DNA of 64,000 bases from Betaproteobacteria bacterium (GTDB lineage: Bacteria > Pseudomonadota > Gammaproteobacteria > Burkholderiales > Casimicrobiaceae): positions 54,692-118,691 of the forward strand of contig WRFN01000005.1 of NCBI GenBank assembly GCA_009778785.1, given 5' to 3'. The notes beneath the pieces were generated by a model that worked only from the letters and a program-made list of their open reading frames with translations, searched no databases and was not told where the DNA came from. Shown one piece after another: positions 20,724 to 29,793 of this stretch. Within the stretch, counting starts at the first letter, position 1; each line of letters opens with the position of its first letter. The translations under genes were made by a program, and so were the position numbers.

Positions 20724-21197
20724 TCAAGACCTTCTTTGTAAATATTCGAGCGCCCACATCAGCGCGAACTCGTAACCGCGCGCGCCCAGCCCGGCAATGA
20801 CGCCGACGGCCTGATCGGCCAGCAGGGAACGATGGCGAAACGGTTCGCGGGCATGGATGTTGGACAAGTGAACTTCAATGAAAGGCAACGCGACACCGGT
20901 CAGCGCATCGCGCAACGCAACGCTGCTGTGCGTCAGCCCGCCCGGATTGATGACGATGAAGCCGACACCCTTTTGCGGCGCAGCGTGAATGCAATCAATC
21001 AAGGCGCCTTCGCTGTTGCTTTGAAACGACAGAAGCGAGGCCTTGCTTGTCTCTTTAATGAGACGTTGCAAGCGCGCGTCGATATCCGCGAGCGAATCAT
21101 GGCCATAAATCTCAGGCTCGCGCTTACCCAGCAAATTCAAATTGGGGCCGTGCAGCACCAGAATGAGCGGAGCGGAAGAGAGTTTGGAAGCGGTCAT
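20724..21197 (-). CDS. aroQ: 3-dehydroquinate dehydratase, type II
   Basis: [20 protein letters not shown]...[16 protein letters not shown]...[17 protein letters not shown]. Confidence 0.95.
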   Translation of the reverse strand: MTASKLSSAPLILVLHGPNLNLLGKREPEIYGHDSLADIDARLQRLIKETSKASLLSFQSNSEGALIDCIHAAPQKGVGFIVINPGGLTHSSVALRDALTGVALPFIEVHLSNIHAREPFRHRSLLADQAVGVIAGLGARGYEFALMWALEYLQRRS

Positions 21198-21552
21198 GGT
21201 TGGCTGATAACGGTCAATGTTTTAGTCGAAACGATGCGACAGGGAAAAGAGTGAAAATCATATCATGATACGAACGCCGCGTAACTGCAAGCAAAATGTT
21301 GATAAAAAAGCGGGTGTATGAAAATGTACTGCAAAAAGAAAGACGGGGCAAAACAGATTCACCAGCGCCGACGATGGGGAAGAAAAGGGTAAGTTTGCTG
21401 CAGATCGCCGCCAGTTGTCCAGTATTGGGCGGAAAAATGCAAAAAAGCTTATGCTCAAACGGTGGGCTGGTCTGCTGCGGGGCGAAAACCCATGAGAAAA
21501 GAAGGGGGAATGGCAAAAGCAGGGCAACAGCAGGGTCGGCGACAGGCAATCG

Positions 21553-22464
21553 CTATTTGGCGCGCAGTGCCGCGAAAACCGTTGTCGTTTCCGGCAGACA
21601 GTTGTGCCAAATCCGAAAGCTCTCGGCGGCCTGCTCGACCAGCATGCCAAGGCCATCGCTCCACCGCCTGCCATCTTGGCTTTTCGCCCAAGACTTCACC
21701 CAACGCAGAAAAAGCGTCTCTCCGTCGTCGGCGTAGCTCAAGTCATAAAAAAACGTATCGGACGAGCATGACGATTTCAACCATGGCCAAGCCTTCGCTA
21801 TTTCATGAGTGGCTTCATTCACCGCTGCCTCGGGCAAACCCGCCCCTGCTTTCAGGCTGGTGGCATGGATGACGAGATCGAAGGGGAAGTCAAACCCCTT
21901 GCCCTTTGCGGGAGAAAGATTAGAAACCGTTTCCAACGCTGCGTCGGGATAAGCGGCGGCAAAACGCCGGGCGAGGCGCTGCGCCTTGTCGGCGCTTCGG
22001 TTCCACAACACCACTTGCGAAGGCTGCGCATCGAGCAGCGGCCCCAGAATCCCGGCGGTGGCGCCGCCCGCGCCCAGAATCAGAAGCCGCCGTCCGGCCA
22101 GCGACAGCCCGATCCTGCCGATCAAATCGCGGACAAGCCCGATTCCGTCGGTGTTGTCGGCGTGCCAGCTTCCCCGCCCGTCGCTCGTCAGCGTGTTGGC
22201 CGCCGCCGCCAGCCGTGAGCGCTCGCTGGCGGCGGAAGCAAGGCGAAAAGCCGCATCTTTGAATGGCGCAGTCACGTTCATGCCGACGCCCCCGGCGGCG
22301 AAAAACGCCCGAACCGCGTCGGCAAAACCGGAATCGTCGGCGGTCACCGGCGCTTCGAGGCGGCGGTACGAAATCGTCATGCCGGTTTGCTTCGCAAACG
22401 CCAGATGAATCTCGGGCGAGCGAGAATGCGCGATGGGGTTGCCGATGACAGCGAAAGACTTCAT
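21553..22464 (-). CDS. aroE: Shikimate dehydrogenase
   Basis: FAVIGNPIAHSRSPEIHLAFAKQTG...GGVGMNVTAPFKDAAF...ADNTDGIGLVRDL. Confidence 0.93.
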   Translation of the reverse strand: MKSFAVIGNPIAHSRSPEIHLAFAKQTGMTISYRRLEAPVTADDSGFADAVRAFFAAGGVGMNVTAPFKDAAFRLASAASERSRLAAAANTLTSDGRGSWHADNTDGIGLVRDLIGRIGLSLAGRRLLILGAGGATAGILGPLLDAQPSQVVLWNRSADKAQRLARRFAAAYPDAALETVSNLSPAKGKGFDFPFDLVIHATSLKAGAGLPEAAVNEATHEIAKAWPWLKSSCSSDTFFYDLSYADDGETLFLRWVKSWAKSQDGRRWSDGLGMLVEQAAESFRIWHNCLPETTTVFAALRAK

Positions 22465-22641
22465 TTTCTAGGGGAAACGAAAAAGATCGACCATTCTACG
22501 GCGCGTTTTGGCGGCGGTACAGTATCTCGTCATTCTGTAAGCGTAAGGGCGGGCATTCCGAGGAAACGCTGATTTATTCTCAACCGTTCGGGCTGAGCCT
22601 GTCGAAGCCCGCAGAGATACACTCAAGGCGAACGGTATCAA

Positions 22642-23469
22642 TCAACGCTTCCGTCGCCTTTTTATCAAGACCATGATCGCGTAAACAATCAGTCCCCAGA
22701 TAGCACCTCGAATGCCGTTGGCAGCAATTTCACCCCAGTTGAAGCCGGTGGCTTCGTTGATCAAGGTCAGGGAATTACCGGGGTTGGCGGAAATGACCGC
22801 CGTGCTCCATTGCTTGGACGCGTTCCGGCTCCACTCGATGTCGTTTTCTTCACCGAAGGAATAAAGAAACAAGATTTTTCCTTTGATATGAACGAACGCT
22901 ATCGTCGCGGCAGTTGTTTCGGCGGAAGCTTTTCCGGACGGATTGTTGAAGCCGTATTTGATAAAAGCGGAGTAAGCGATCGAGCGATCCGCCTCGTCGT
23001 GAACGGGCAAGGGAACCATTTGAGCCACGGTAAGTGCCAAATCGACATCGTATTTTCTGGAAACGCCGGAATTGATCTTTTTCATAAAATCGGGAATCTG
23101 GCACTCGATCTTCTTGAAAGCTTCATCATTTTGAGTTTTCAGAGCATTTTTTAGTTTGAGAAAATCATGATTGGAGGCTGAAACATTGACAGCATTTTTT
23201 GAGGTTTGAACGGAAAATGTCCTGTTCAGGCCAGAGATCTCGCCGCGCAGAGCAGAAGACGCATCCGTTTCCGGGATGAAGGAAATAAATTCAACATTCG
23301 TTGGGGGAACAAACAACTTTTGGGCTTCGTACAACGCCTTCATTTCGGGAGTGACGGCGACGTAACCCGGCGGCGCCGGAATATCAATGTCGGTATCGCC
23401 TACCGAGATGATGACGGCGTTTCCGAGGGCGGGCAGCAAGAGCAACAGCAGAGCAATGAGCGCTTTCAT
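22642..23469 (-). CDS. Predicted exported/membrane protein of unknown function
   Basis: Signal peptide MKALIALLLLLLPALGNA and C-terminal TM helix followed by KRRRKR. Confidence 0.65.
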   Translation of the reverse strand: MKALIALLLLLLPALGNAVIISVGDTDIDIPAPPGYVAVTPEMKALYEAQKLFVPPTNVEFISFIPETDASSALRGEISGLNRTFSVQTSKNAVNVSASNHDFLKLKNALKTQNDEAFKKIECQIPDFMKKINSGVSRKYDVDLALTVAQMVPLPVHDEADRSIAYSAFIKYGFNNPSGKASAETTAATIAFVHIKGKILFLYSFGEENDIEWSRNASKQWSTAVISANPGNSLTLINEATGFNWGEIAANGIRGAIWGLIVYAIMVLIKRRRKR

Positions 23470-23529
23470 GAAACGTTTCCCAGCCTGTCGATGGAAGTGA
23501 TGGTCAAGAGCGATCGTGTGCGTTTATCA

Positions 23530-23895
23530 CTACTTCTCGCTCTTTAGTTTACGCAGCCTTTCGGCGAAAAACGCTTCGGCGGTAGCTGTTTTTCCGTCGG
23601 GGTAGCGGATCAGATAATCCTCTCCGGACATGGAAGATTTCGAGGCGACGTATTTGATGAAATCTTCGGCGGTTTTGACTTTCGATTTCGCTCTTGCGTA
23701 TTTGTAGTTGAGATGGTCGATCGCTTCGGTGACGCTGTAAGCTTTGCCGTTGCGCACGAACTGCGTGCCTTCGGGCGTGTCTTTGACGGAGGCGATCAGC
23801 GCCGTGATTTTTTCTTCTTCGCTCATGGCGTAGGCTTGTACCGGCGCGAAGCAACAGAAAAACAACGCCAACAGAGGCAACCACAGTTTGTTCAT
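23530..23895 (-). CDS. DUF5329-like exported protein
   Basis: Signal peptide then MSEEEKITALIASVKDTPEGTQFVRNGKAYSVTEAIDHLNYKYARAKSKVKTAEDFIKYVASKSSMSGEDYLIRYPDG. Confidence 0.75.
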   Translation of the reverse strand: MNKLWLPLLALFFCCFAPVQAYAMSEEEKITALIASVKDTPEGTQFVRNGKAYSVTEAIDHLNYKYARAKSKVKTAEDFIKYVASKSSMSGEDYLIRYPDGKTATAEAFFAERLRKLKSEK

Positions 23896-23912
23896 TTTTT
23901 GCTCACTTCCAC

Positions 23913-24983
23913 TTATTTTTCATTTCCCATGATGATGTGTTCCCCCACCCGCATGATCCGCACTTTCTCTTTCTCAGCGGGGTGTTTTTCCAGATACTGG
24001 TCAATCTCATAGGGCGGATAAAGCACAGATTCCTTGCCAAGCGTAATCACGCCGAAGTGCATGGGAATCGTGACTTTGGCGCCCAGATCGTTTGCGGCCA
24101 AAAAGAACTCTTCAACGTTTTGATGCGAATAGTGCATGAACCAGCGTGGTTCATAAGCGCCCGCGCCCAGCAGAGCGTAATCCAACGCGGGAAATTTTTC
24201 TCCGAATTCCTTGAAACCAACGAAGTAACCTGAATCACCCGAGAAGAAAATGTGTTGGCTGCCTTCAATCAGGTAAGCGCCCCAAAGGGTGCTGTTCGCC
24301 GGTTGCCCGATTCTTCGAGACCAGTGCTGCGCCGGCAGGAAGGTAATCTTCACGTCGTTCAACGTGATGCTTTGCCACCAGTCAAGTTCATGAACGTCGG
24401 CGGCGCCGAGGTCAATGAAAAAATCCCTCAGCCCTAGCGGCACGACGAAAACTGCGTTTCGCCGGATCAGTTCCTTGACCGAGGGCGTGTCGAGATGGTC
24501 GTAATGGTTGTGGCTGATGAGTACGATGGGGCGCTCGGGGACTTTTTCAAAGTCGAAATGGCGCGGCACTTTGTCTTTGACGATGAACGCCCGACCGGAA
24601 AAATACGGATCGGTGATGAGGGTGGCGCCGTTCATCTGGATGATGAAAGTGGCGTGACCGGCAAAACTCAAAGTGTCGGCGCGGGGGTTTGCCAGATACG
24701 CGTAATCGTTTTCGACGGCGCTGTATTTGGCCTCATCGAGTTCAGGCGCGCTGACGCTTTCGGAAAGCCACATCGACCAAACGCCGCCTTTGCGGTCGTC
24801 TTTCGGCAGCCAGGGATTGAAATAGCCGTTTTCGTTGTGGTGCGGAGCGTAGAGAAGGCTGGCGTCGCGGGACGCGGTCAGCGCTCTCCAGGCAGCTTCG
24901 TCGAAATCAGGACGCACGGCGCAAGCTGCCAACAACGGGCAGAGAAAGAACATAAGCAACAATACCGACAGCGAGCGGTTCAC
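23913..24983 (-). CDS. MBL-fold metallo-hydrolase lipoprotein (UlaG / NAPE-PLD-like)
   Basis: Lipobox LLAAC; SFAGHATFIIQMNGATLITDP, VLISHNHYDHLD, FFSGDSGYF motifs. Confidence 0.88.
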   Translation of the reverse strand: MNRSLSVLLLMFFLCPLLAACAVRPDFDEAAWRALTASRDASLLYAPHHNENGYFNPWLPKDDRKGGVWSMWLSESVSAPELDEAKYSAVENDYAYLANPRADTLSFAGHATFIIQMNGATLITDPYFSGRAFIVKDKVPRHFDFEKVPERPIVLISHNHYDHLDTPSVKELIRRNAVFVVPLGLRDFFIDLGAADVHELDWWQSITLNDVKITFLPAQHWSRRIGQPANSTLWGAYLIEGSQHIFFSGDSGYFVGFKEFGEKFPALDYALLGAGAYEPRWFMHYSHQNVEEFFLAANDLGAKVTIPMHFGVITLGKESVLYPPYEIDQYLEKHPAEKEKVRIMRVGEHIIMGNEK

Positions 24984-25099
24984 TTTTCAATGGCTCCGAG
25001 GGGTGATTTGTACAGTCTCGCATGTTGTGAGTCGTTTGGCGTATCCCTTGAATTGTAATCAATATGGTTGACTTGAGCATAATAATTTTGGTTTGTATC

Positions 25100-25264
25100 G
25101 CGCGTCTCAATAGCCGAGCGGTGATACGCCCGGATTTGGCGGTACGGCTGGAAATGGCGGGCGTCAGTTCGGCGCGGGCGTGGTTGTCGATGCAGGCCAA
25201 CGACGATCTGGCGCAGGCGATGAAAAACGAACAGCCGCCGGCAAAAGCGTTGGCGACGGCATAA
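25100..25264 (+). pseudogene. C-terminal remnant of a HigA-family antitoxin
   Basis: Reads ARLNSRAVIRPDLAVRLEMAGVSSARAWLSMQANDDLAQAMKNEQ, resembling the HigA C-terminal segment (NGR..I.P.MA.RLE..G.S.A..WL..Q..YDLAQA); no helix-turn-helix N-terminus. Confidence 0.6.
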
Positions 25265-25410
25265 CAAGAATCTGCGGTATTACAGCATCTGAAATCCAAC
25301 TCTCCCGTCATCCCCGCCCGGGAAAATGCGGGTAAGGCTTGCCTCACCGGCTTTTCCTCCGTACTATCGCACGCCAGAACCCACGCCTCCCCAATTACTC
25401 TTTTGACATC

Positions 25411-28278
25411 ATGGGCAAAAATTTGATCATCGCTGAAAAACCGTCTGTCGCCGCCGATATTTCGAGGGCGCTCGGTGGTTTTACCCGTCATGGTGACTAT
25501 TACGAGAGCGACGAATACGTCCTCTCGTCGGCGGTCGGCCATTTGCTCGAAATCGGCATGCCCGAGGAGGAAGAGGTCAAGCGCGGCAAATGGACCTTTG
25601 CCCACTTGCCGGCGATTCCGTCGAAGTTTGATCTGAAGCCGATCGAGAAAAGCGCCGACCGGCTGAAAACGCTGTTGAAACTCATCAAACGCAAGGATGT
25701 GACGACGCTCATCAACGCTTGTGACGCCGGGCGCGAGGGCGAATTGATTTTCCGCTACATCGTCAACTACGCCAAAACCGACAAAGCGATTCTCCGCTTG
25801 TGGCTGCAATCGATGACCAAGGCGGCGATTTGCGACGGTTTTGAGGCGCTGCGCAAGGACAAGGAGATGCAGCCGCTGGCCGATGCGGCGACTTGCCGTT
25901 CGGAATCCGACTGGCTGGTCGGCATCAACGGCACGCGAGCGATGACGGCGTTCAATTCCAAATCGGGCGGTTTTCAGTTGACGACGGTAGGGCGGGTACA
26001 AACGCCGACGCTGGCCATTCTCGTCGAGCGCGAGAAAAAAATCCGCGCGTTCGTGCCGAAAAATTATTGGGAGTTGATCGGCACGTTTCAGGCAAAGGCG
26101 GGCGAATACACCGGCCGCTGGTTTGATGAAGGTTTCAAGAAGCAGGACGACGCGCCGGATTTGCGCGCCGAGCGCTTGTGGGGCGAAGCGAAGGCGAAAG
26201 ACATCGCCGCGCGTTGTCTCGGTCAACCGGCGACGGTCGAGGAAGAGTCGAAGCCGTCAACGCAGAATTCGCCGTTGCTTTACGATTTGACGACGTTGCA
26301 GCGCGAGGCCAATTCCCGCTTCGGTTTCTCGGCGAAAACGACGTTATCGCTGGCGCAGGCGCTCTATGAAAAACACAAAGTACTGACTTATCCGCGCACC
26401 GACGCGCGGGCGCTGCCGGAAGATTACATCGGCACCGTCAAGGCGACGCTCAAAGTGTTGGCCGACAGCCACAGCTACGGTACGCTGGCCGACGAAGTGC
26501 TGAAACAGAAATGGGTGAAACCGAACAAACGCATCTTCGACAACAGCAAGATTTCCGATCACTTTGCAATCATCCCGACGCTGGCGGCGCCGAAGGCGTT
26601 GAACGAGTTGGAGGCAAAACTTTACGACATGGTGGTGCGTCGTTTTCTGGCGATCTTTTATCCACCGGCGGAATTTTTGTTGACCACGCGCATTTCGCGC
26701 GTCAGCAAGGAAGCGTTCAAGACCGAAGGCAAAGTGCTGGTCAGCCCCGGCTGGCTGACGGTTTACGGCAAAGAAGCGCAGGGCGACGAAGCGTCGCTGG
26801 TGCCGGTGGGCAAAGGCGAGAAGCCGATGACCGAAAAAGTCGATGTGTCGGCGCAAGTCACGCGGCCGCCGGCGCGCTACACGGAAGCCACGCTGTTGTC
26901 GGCGATGGAAGGCGCGGGCAAGACTATCGAGGATGACGAGTTGCGCGAAGCGATGCGCGAGAAAGGCTTGGGCACACCGGCGACGCGGGCGTCGATCATC
27001 GAAGGCCTGTTGCAGGAACGCTATGTGTATCGTGAAGGGAAAGAAATGATCCCCACCGCGAAAGCGTTTTCGCTGATGACTTTGCTGCACGGGTTGGGTG
27101 TACCCGAACTGTTCTCGCCGGAGTTGACCGCCGAGTGGGAATACAAGCTGGGCGAGATGGAGCGCGGCAAGATCAAGCGCGAAGCGTTCATGCGCGATAT
27201 TGTCCAGATGACCCAGCACATCGTCGGGCAGGCGAAGAATTACGAGAGCGACACCATTCCCGGCGACTTTGCGACGCTGCATGAGCCGTGTCCGAAGTGT
27301 GGCGGCGAAGTACATGAAAGGTACAAAAAATTCCAGTGCGTCAATGAGAATTGTGATTTCGGTTTCTGGAAAATCATGGGCGGACGGCAATTGGAACCGA
27401 TCGAGGCCGACATTCTGTTGAAGACGCGCGAGATCGGCCCGCTCGAAGGTTTTCGCAGCCGTTTGGGACGGGCGTTTTCGGCGAAGCTGAAAATGAACGA
27501 CGCCAACGAAGTCGTGTTTGATTTTGAGAACGGCGACGACGGCGACAACGGCGAAGCGGTGGACTTCGGCGATCAAACGCCGCTTGGCCAATGTCCGAAA
27601 TGCAAAGCGCGAGTTTTCGAGCGCGGCACTTCTTATGTGTGCGAGAAAGCCGTCGGCGCTGAAAAAACCTGCGATTTCCGCTCGGGACGGACGATCCTGC
27701 AACGGGAGATCACCCGCGAGCAGATGGAGAAGTTGTTGAAGGAAGGCAAAACCGCGTTGCTGCAATTCGTGTCAATGCGGACGCGGCGACCGTTTTCGGC
27801 GTATCTCGTGGTGCAATCCGACGGCAAGATCGGCTTTGAATTCGAGCCGCGCGCCGAGGGCGCTACCGGGCGCGGCGCGCGCACGACCCAACCGTTGCGC
27901 AGCCTCGGCGCGCATCCTGATGACGGCGCGGCGGTGGAACTTTACAGCGGCCGCTTCGGTCCCTACGTCAAACACAACGGCGTGAATGCCACGGTGCCGG
28001 CATCGCACAACGTCGAAGCCCTGACGCTCGAAGAAGCGCTCGCGCTGCTGGCGGCGAAGGAAGACGCCGGCGGCGGCAAGAAGGTGGCGAAAAAAGCAGC
28101 GGTGAAAAAGGTTGCTTCAAAGACGGTAGCGAAAAAAGCGGCGATCAAGAAAACGGCGGTGAAGAAAATCGCGGTTAAAAAGACAACTGCGAAGAAGGCA
28201 ACTGCGAAGACAGCCACGAAAGCCGCTGCCAAGACCGTCGTCAAAAAAGCGACCAAGAAAACGACCCGCAAAGCCTGA
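25411..28278 (+). CDS. topB: DNA topoisomerase III with C-terminal zinc fingers and Lys/Ala-rich tail
   Basis: MGKNLIIAEKPSVAADISRALGGF...; CPKCGGEVHERYKKFQC, CPKCKARVFERGTSYVC, then a ~65-aa KKAAVKK-type tail. Confidence 0.93.
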   Translation: MGKNLIIAEKPSVAADISRALGGFTRHGDYYESDEYVLSSAVGHLLEIGMPEEEEVKRGKWTFAHLPAIPSKFDLKPIEKSADRLKTLLKLIKRKDVTTLINACDAGREGELIFRYIVNYAKTDKAILRLWLQSMTKAAICDGFEALRKDKEMQPLADAATCRSESDWLVGINGTRAMTAFNSKSGGFQLTTVGRVQTPTLAILVEREKKIRAFVPKNYWELIGTFQAKAGEYTGRWFDEGFKKQDDAPDLRAERLWGEAKAKDIAARCLGQPATVEEESKPSTQNSPLLYDLTTLQREANSRFGFSAKTTLSLAQALYEKHKVLTYPRTDARALPEDYIGTVKATLKVLADSHSYGTLADEVLKQKWVKPNKRIFDNSKISDHFAIIPTLAAPKALNELEAKLYDMVVRRFLAIFYPPAEFLLTTRISRVSKEAFKTEGKVLVSPGWLTVYGKEAQGDEASLVPVGKGEKPMTEKVDVSAQVTRPPARYTEATLLSAMEGAGKTIEDDELREAMREKGLGTPATRASIIEGLLQERYVYREGKEMIPTAKAFSLMTLLHGLGVPELFSPELTAEWEYKLGEMERGKIKREAFMRDIVQMTQHIVGQAKNYESDTIPGDFATLHEPCPKCGGEVHERYKKFQCVNENCDFGFWKIMGGRQLEPIEADILLKTREIGPLEGFRSRLGRAFSAKLKMNDANEVVFDFENGDDGDNGEAVDFGDQTPLGQCPKCKARVFERGTSYVCEKAVGAEKTCDFRSGRTILQREITREQMEKLLKEGKTALLQFVSMRTRRPFSAYLVVQSDGKIGFEFEPRAEGATGRGARTTQPLRSLGAHPDDGAAVELYSGRFGPYVKHNGVNATVPASHNVEALTLEEALALLAAKEDAGGGKKVAKKAAVKKVASKTVAKKAAIKKTAVKKIAVKKTTAKKATAKTATKAAAKTVVKKATKKTTRKA

Positions 28279-28302
28279 AGATAAAACGATCGAGGAAGCA
28301 CG

Positions 28303-29583
28303 ATGTCTCAAAACGAAATCCTGTTTGCGCGCGCGCAGAAAACCATTCCCGCCGGCGTCAATTCGCCGGTGCGGGCTTTTCGTTCGGTCGGCGGCGCGCC
28401 GCCGTTCATCGTGCGCGGAGAAGGGCCTTGCTTGTGGGACGCCGACGGTAACCAATACATCGATTACGTTGGTTCGTGGGGGCCGCTGATCGTCGGCCAC
28501 GCCCATCCTGAAGTGTTGCGCGCGGTGAACGCCAAAGCGCACGACGGGCTTTCATTCGGCGCGCCGACCGAAATCGAAATCGAGATGGCCGAGTATCTGT
28601 GCCGCCGCTTGCCGTCGATGGAGATGGTACGGCTGGTGTCGTCGGGTACCGAGGCCACGATGTCGGCGCTACGGTTGGCGCGCGGTTACACCGGTCGCGC
28701 CAAAATCGTCAAGTTTGAAGGCTGCTACCACGGTCACAGCGACGGGTTGCTGGTGAAAGCCGGATCGGGCTTGCTGACGTTCGGGCAGCCGTCGTCGGCG
28801 GGCGTGCCGCCGTCGATCACGCAGGATACGGTGGTGCTGCCGTACAACGATCTCGCCGCCATCACGGCGGCGTTCAGGGAAGCGCCCGAGGCGATTGCCG
28901 CCGTGATCGTCGAGCCGATTGCCGGCAACATGAACATGGCCAAGCCAAAAGCGGGCTTTCTCGAAGGGCTGCGGGCGCTGTGCAGCCAATACGGCGCGGT
29001 ACTGATTTTCGACGAAGTGATGACCGGCTTCCGCGTGCATCGGCAGAGCGCGCAGGGACGGTACGGCATTACGCCCGACCTGACGACACTGGGCAAAGTG
29101 ATCGGCGGCGGCATGCCGGTGGCGGCGTTCGGCGGCAAACGGGCGATCATGGAGTGCATCGCGCCGCTGGGGCCTGTTTATCAGGCGGGAACGCTGTCCG
29201 GCAATCCGGTGGCGTTGGCGGCGGGCATGGCAACGCTGGCGCTGACTGACGCGCCCGGCTTCTACGAAAGCCTCGCGGCGACGGCGCAAGCGCTCACCAA
29301 GGGTTTGCAGGAAGCGGCGAAGGCGGCGGGTGTTGCGTTTTCGGCAACGTCGGAAGGCGGCATGTTCGGGCTTTATTTCGCTGATCGTGTGCCGGAAACC
29401 TATGCGGAAGTGATGGCTTGCGATGTCGGGCGCTTCAACCGCTTCTTTCACGGCATGCTGGACGAGGGCATTTACTTTGCTCCATCAGCCTTTGAAGCGG
29501 GGTTTGTGTCGTCGGCGCATCAGCCCGGCGATATCGAAGCCACGCTGGCGGCGGCAAGAAAAGTGTTTGCGGGGATTCGATAA
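28303..29583 (+). CDS. hemL: Glutamate-1-semialdehyde 2,1-aminomutase
   Basis: [21 protein letters not shown]...[21 protein letters not shown]...[18 protein letters not shown]. Confidence 0.95.
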   Translation: MSQNEILFARAQKTIPAGVNSPVRAFRSVGGAPPFIVRGEGPCLWDADGNQYIDYVGSWGPLIVGHAHPEVLRAVNAKAHDGLSFGAPTEIEIEMAEYLCRRLPSMEMVRLVSSGTEATMSALRLARGYTGRAKIVKFEGCYHGHSDGLLVKAGSGLLTFGQPSSAGVPPSITQDTVVLPYNDLAAITAAFREAPEAIAAVIVEPIAGNMNMAKPKAGFLEGLRALCSQYGAVLIFDEVMTGFRVHRQSAQGRYGITPDLTTLGKVIGGGMPVAAFGGKRAIMECIAPLGPVYQAGTLSGNPVALAAGMATLALTDAPGFYESLAATAQALTKGLQEAAKAAGVAFSATSEGGMFGLYFADRVPETYAEVMACDVGRFNRFFHGMLDEGIYFAPSAFEAGFVSSAHQPGDIEATLAAARKVFAGIR

Positions 29584-29793
29584 TCGTTGAGAAAAACACT
29601 CGGAAATCGCTGAGGGAGCGCGGGCAGTAGCAGAGGATCGAAATGTTACGGCTTCGTCACGTTTTTCGTTGGCAAGTTGGCAAAGCGACGGGATGTTTCG
29701 TCGCCGGCTGTGAAATAACGGTACATGGCAATCAAGGCTTCGTGCTATGATCGAAAATTAAGAAATCCGTTCTTTTTTAAGGTGGGTGCAGAC

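Noticed and set aside
21214-21549. 111-aa minus-strand ORF between aroE and aroQ
   Set aside because: Unusual composition, no signal or family, no ribosome-binding site seen; probably non-coding spacer.
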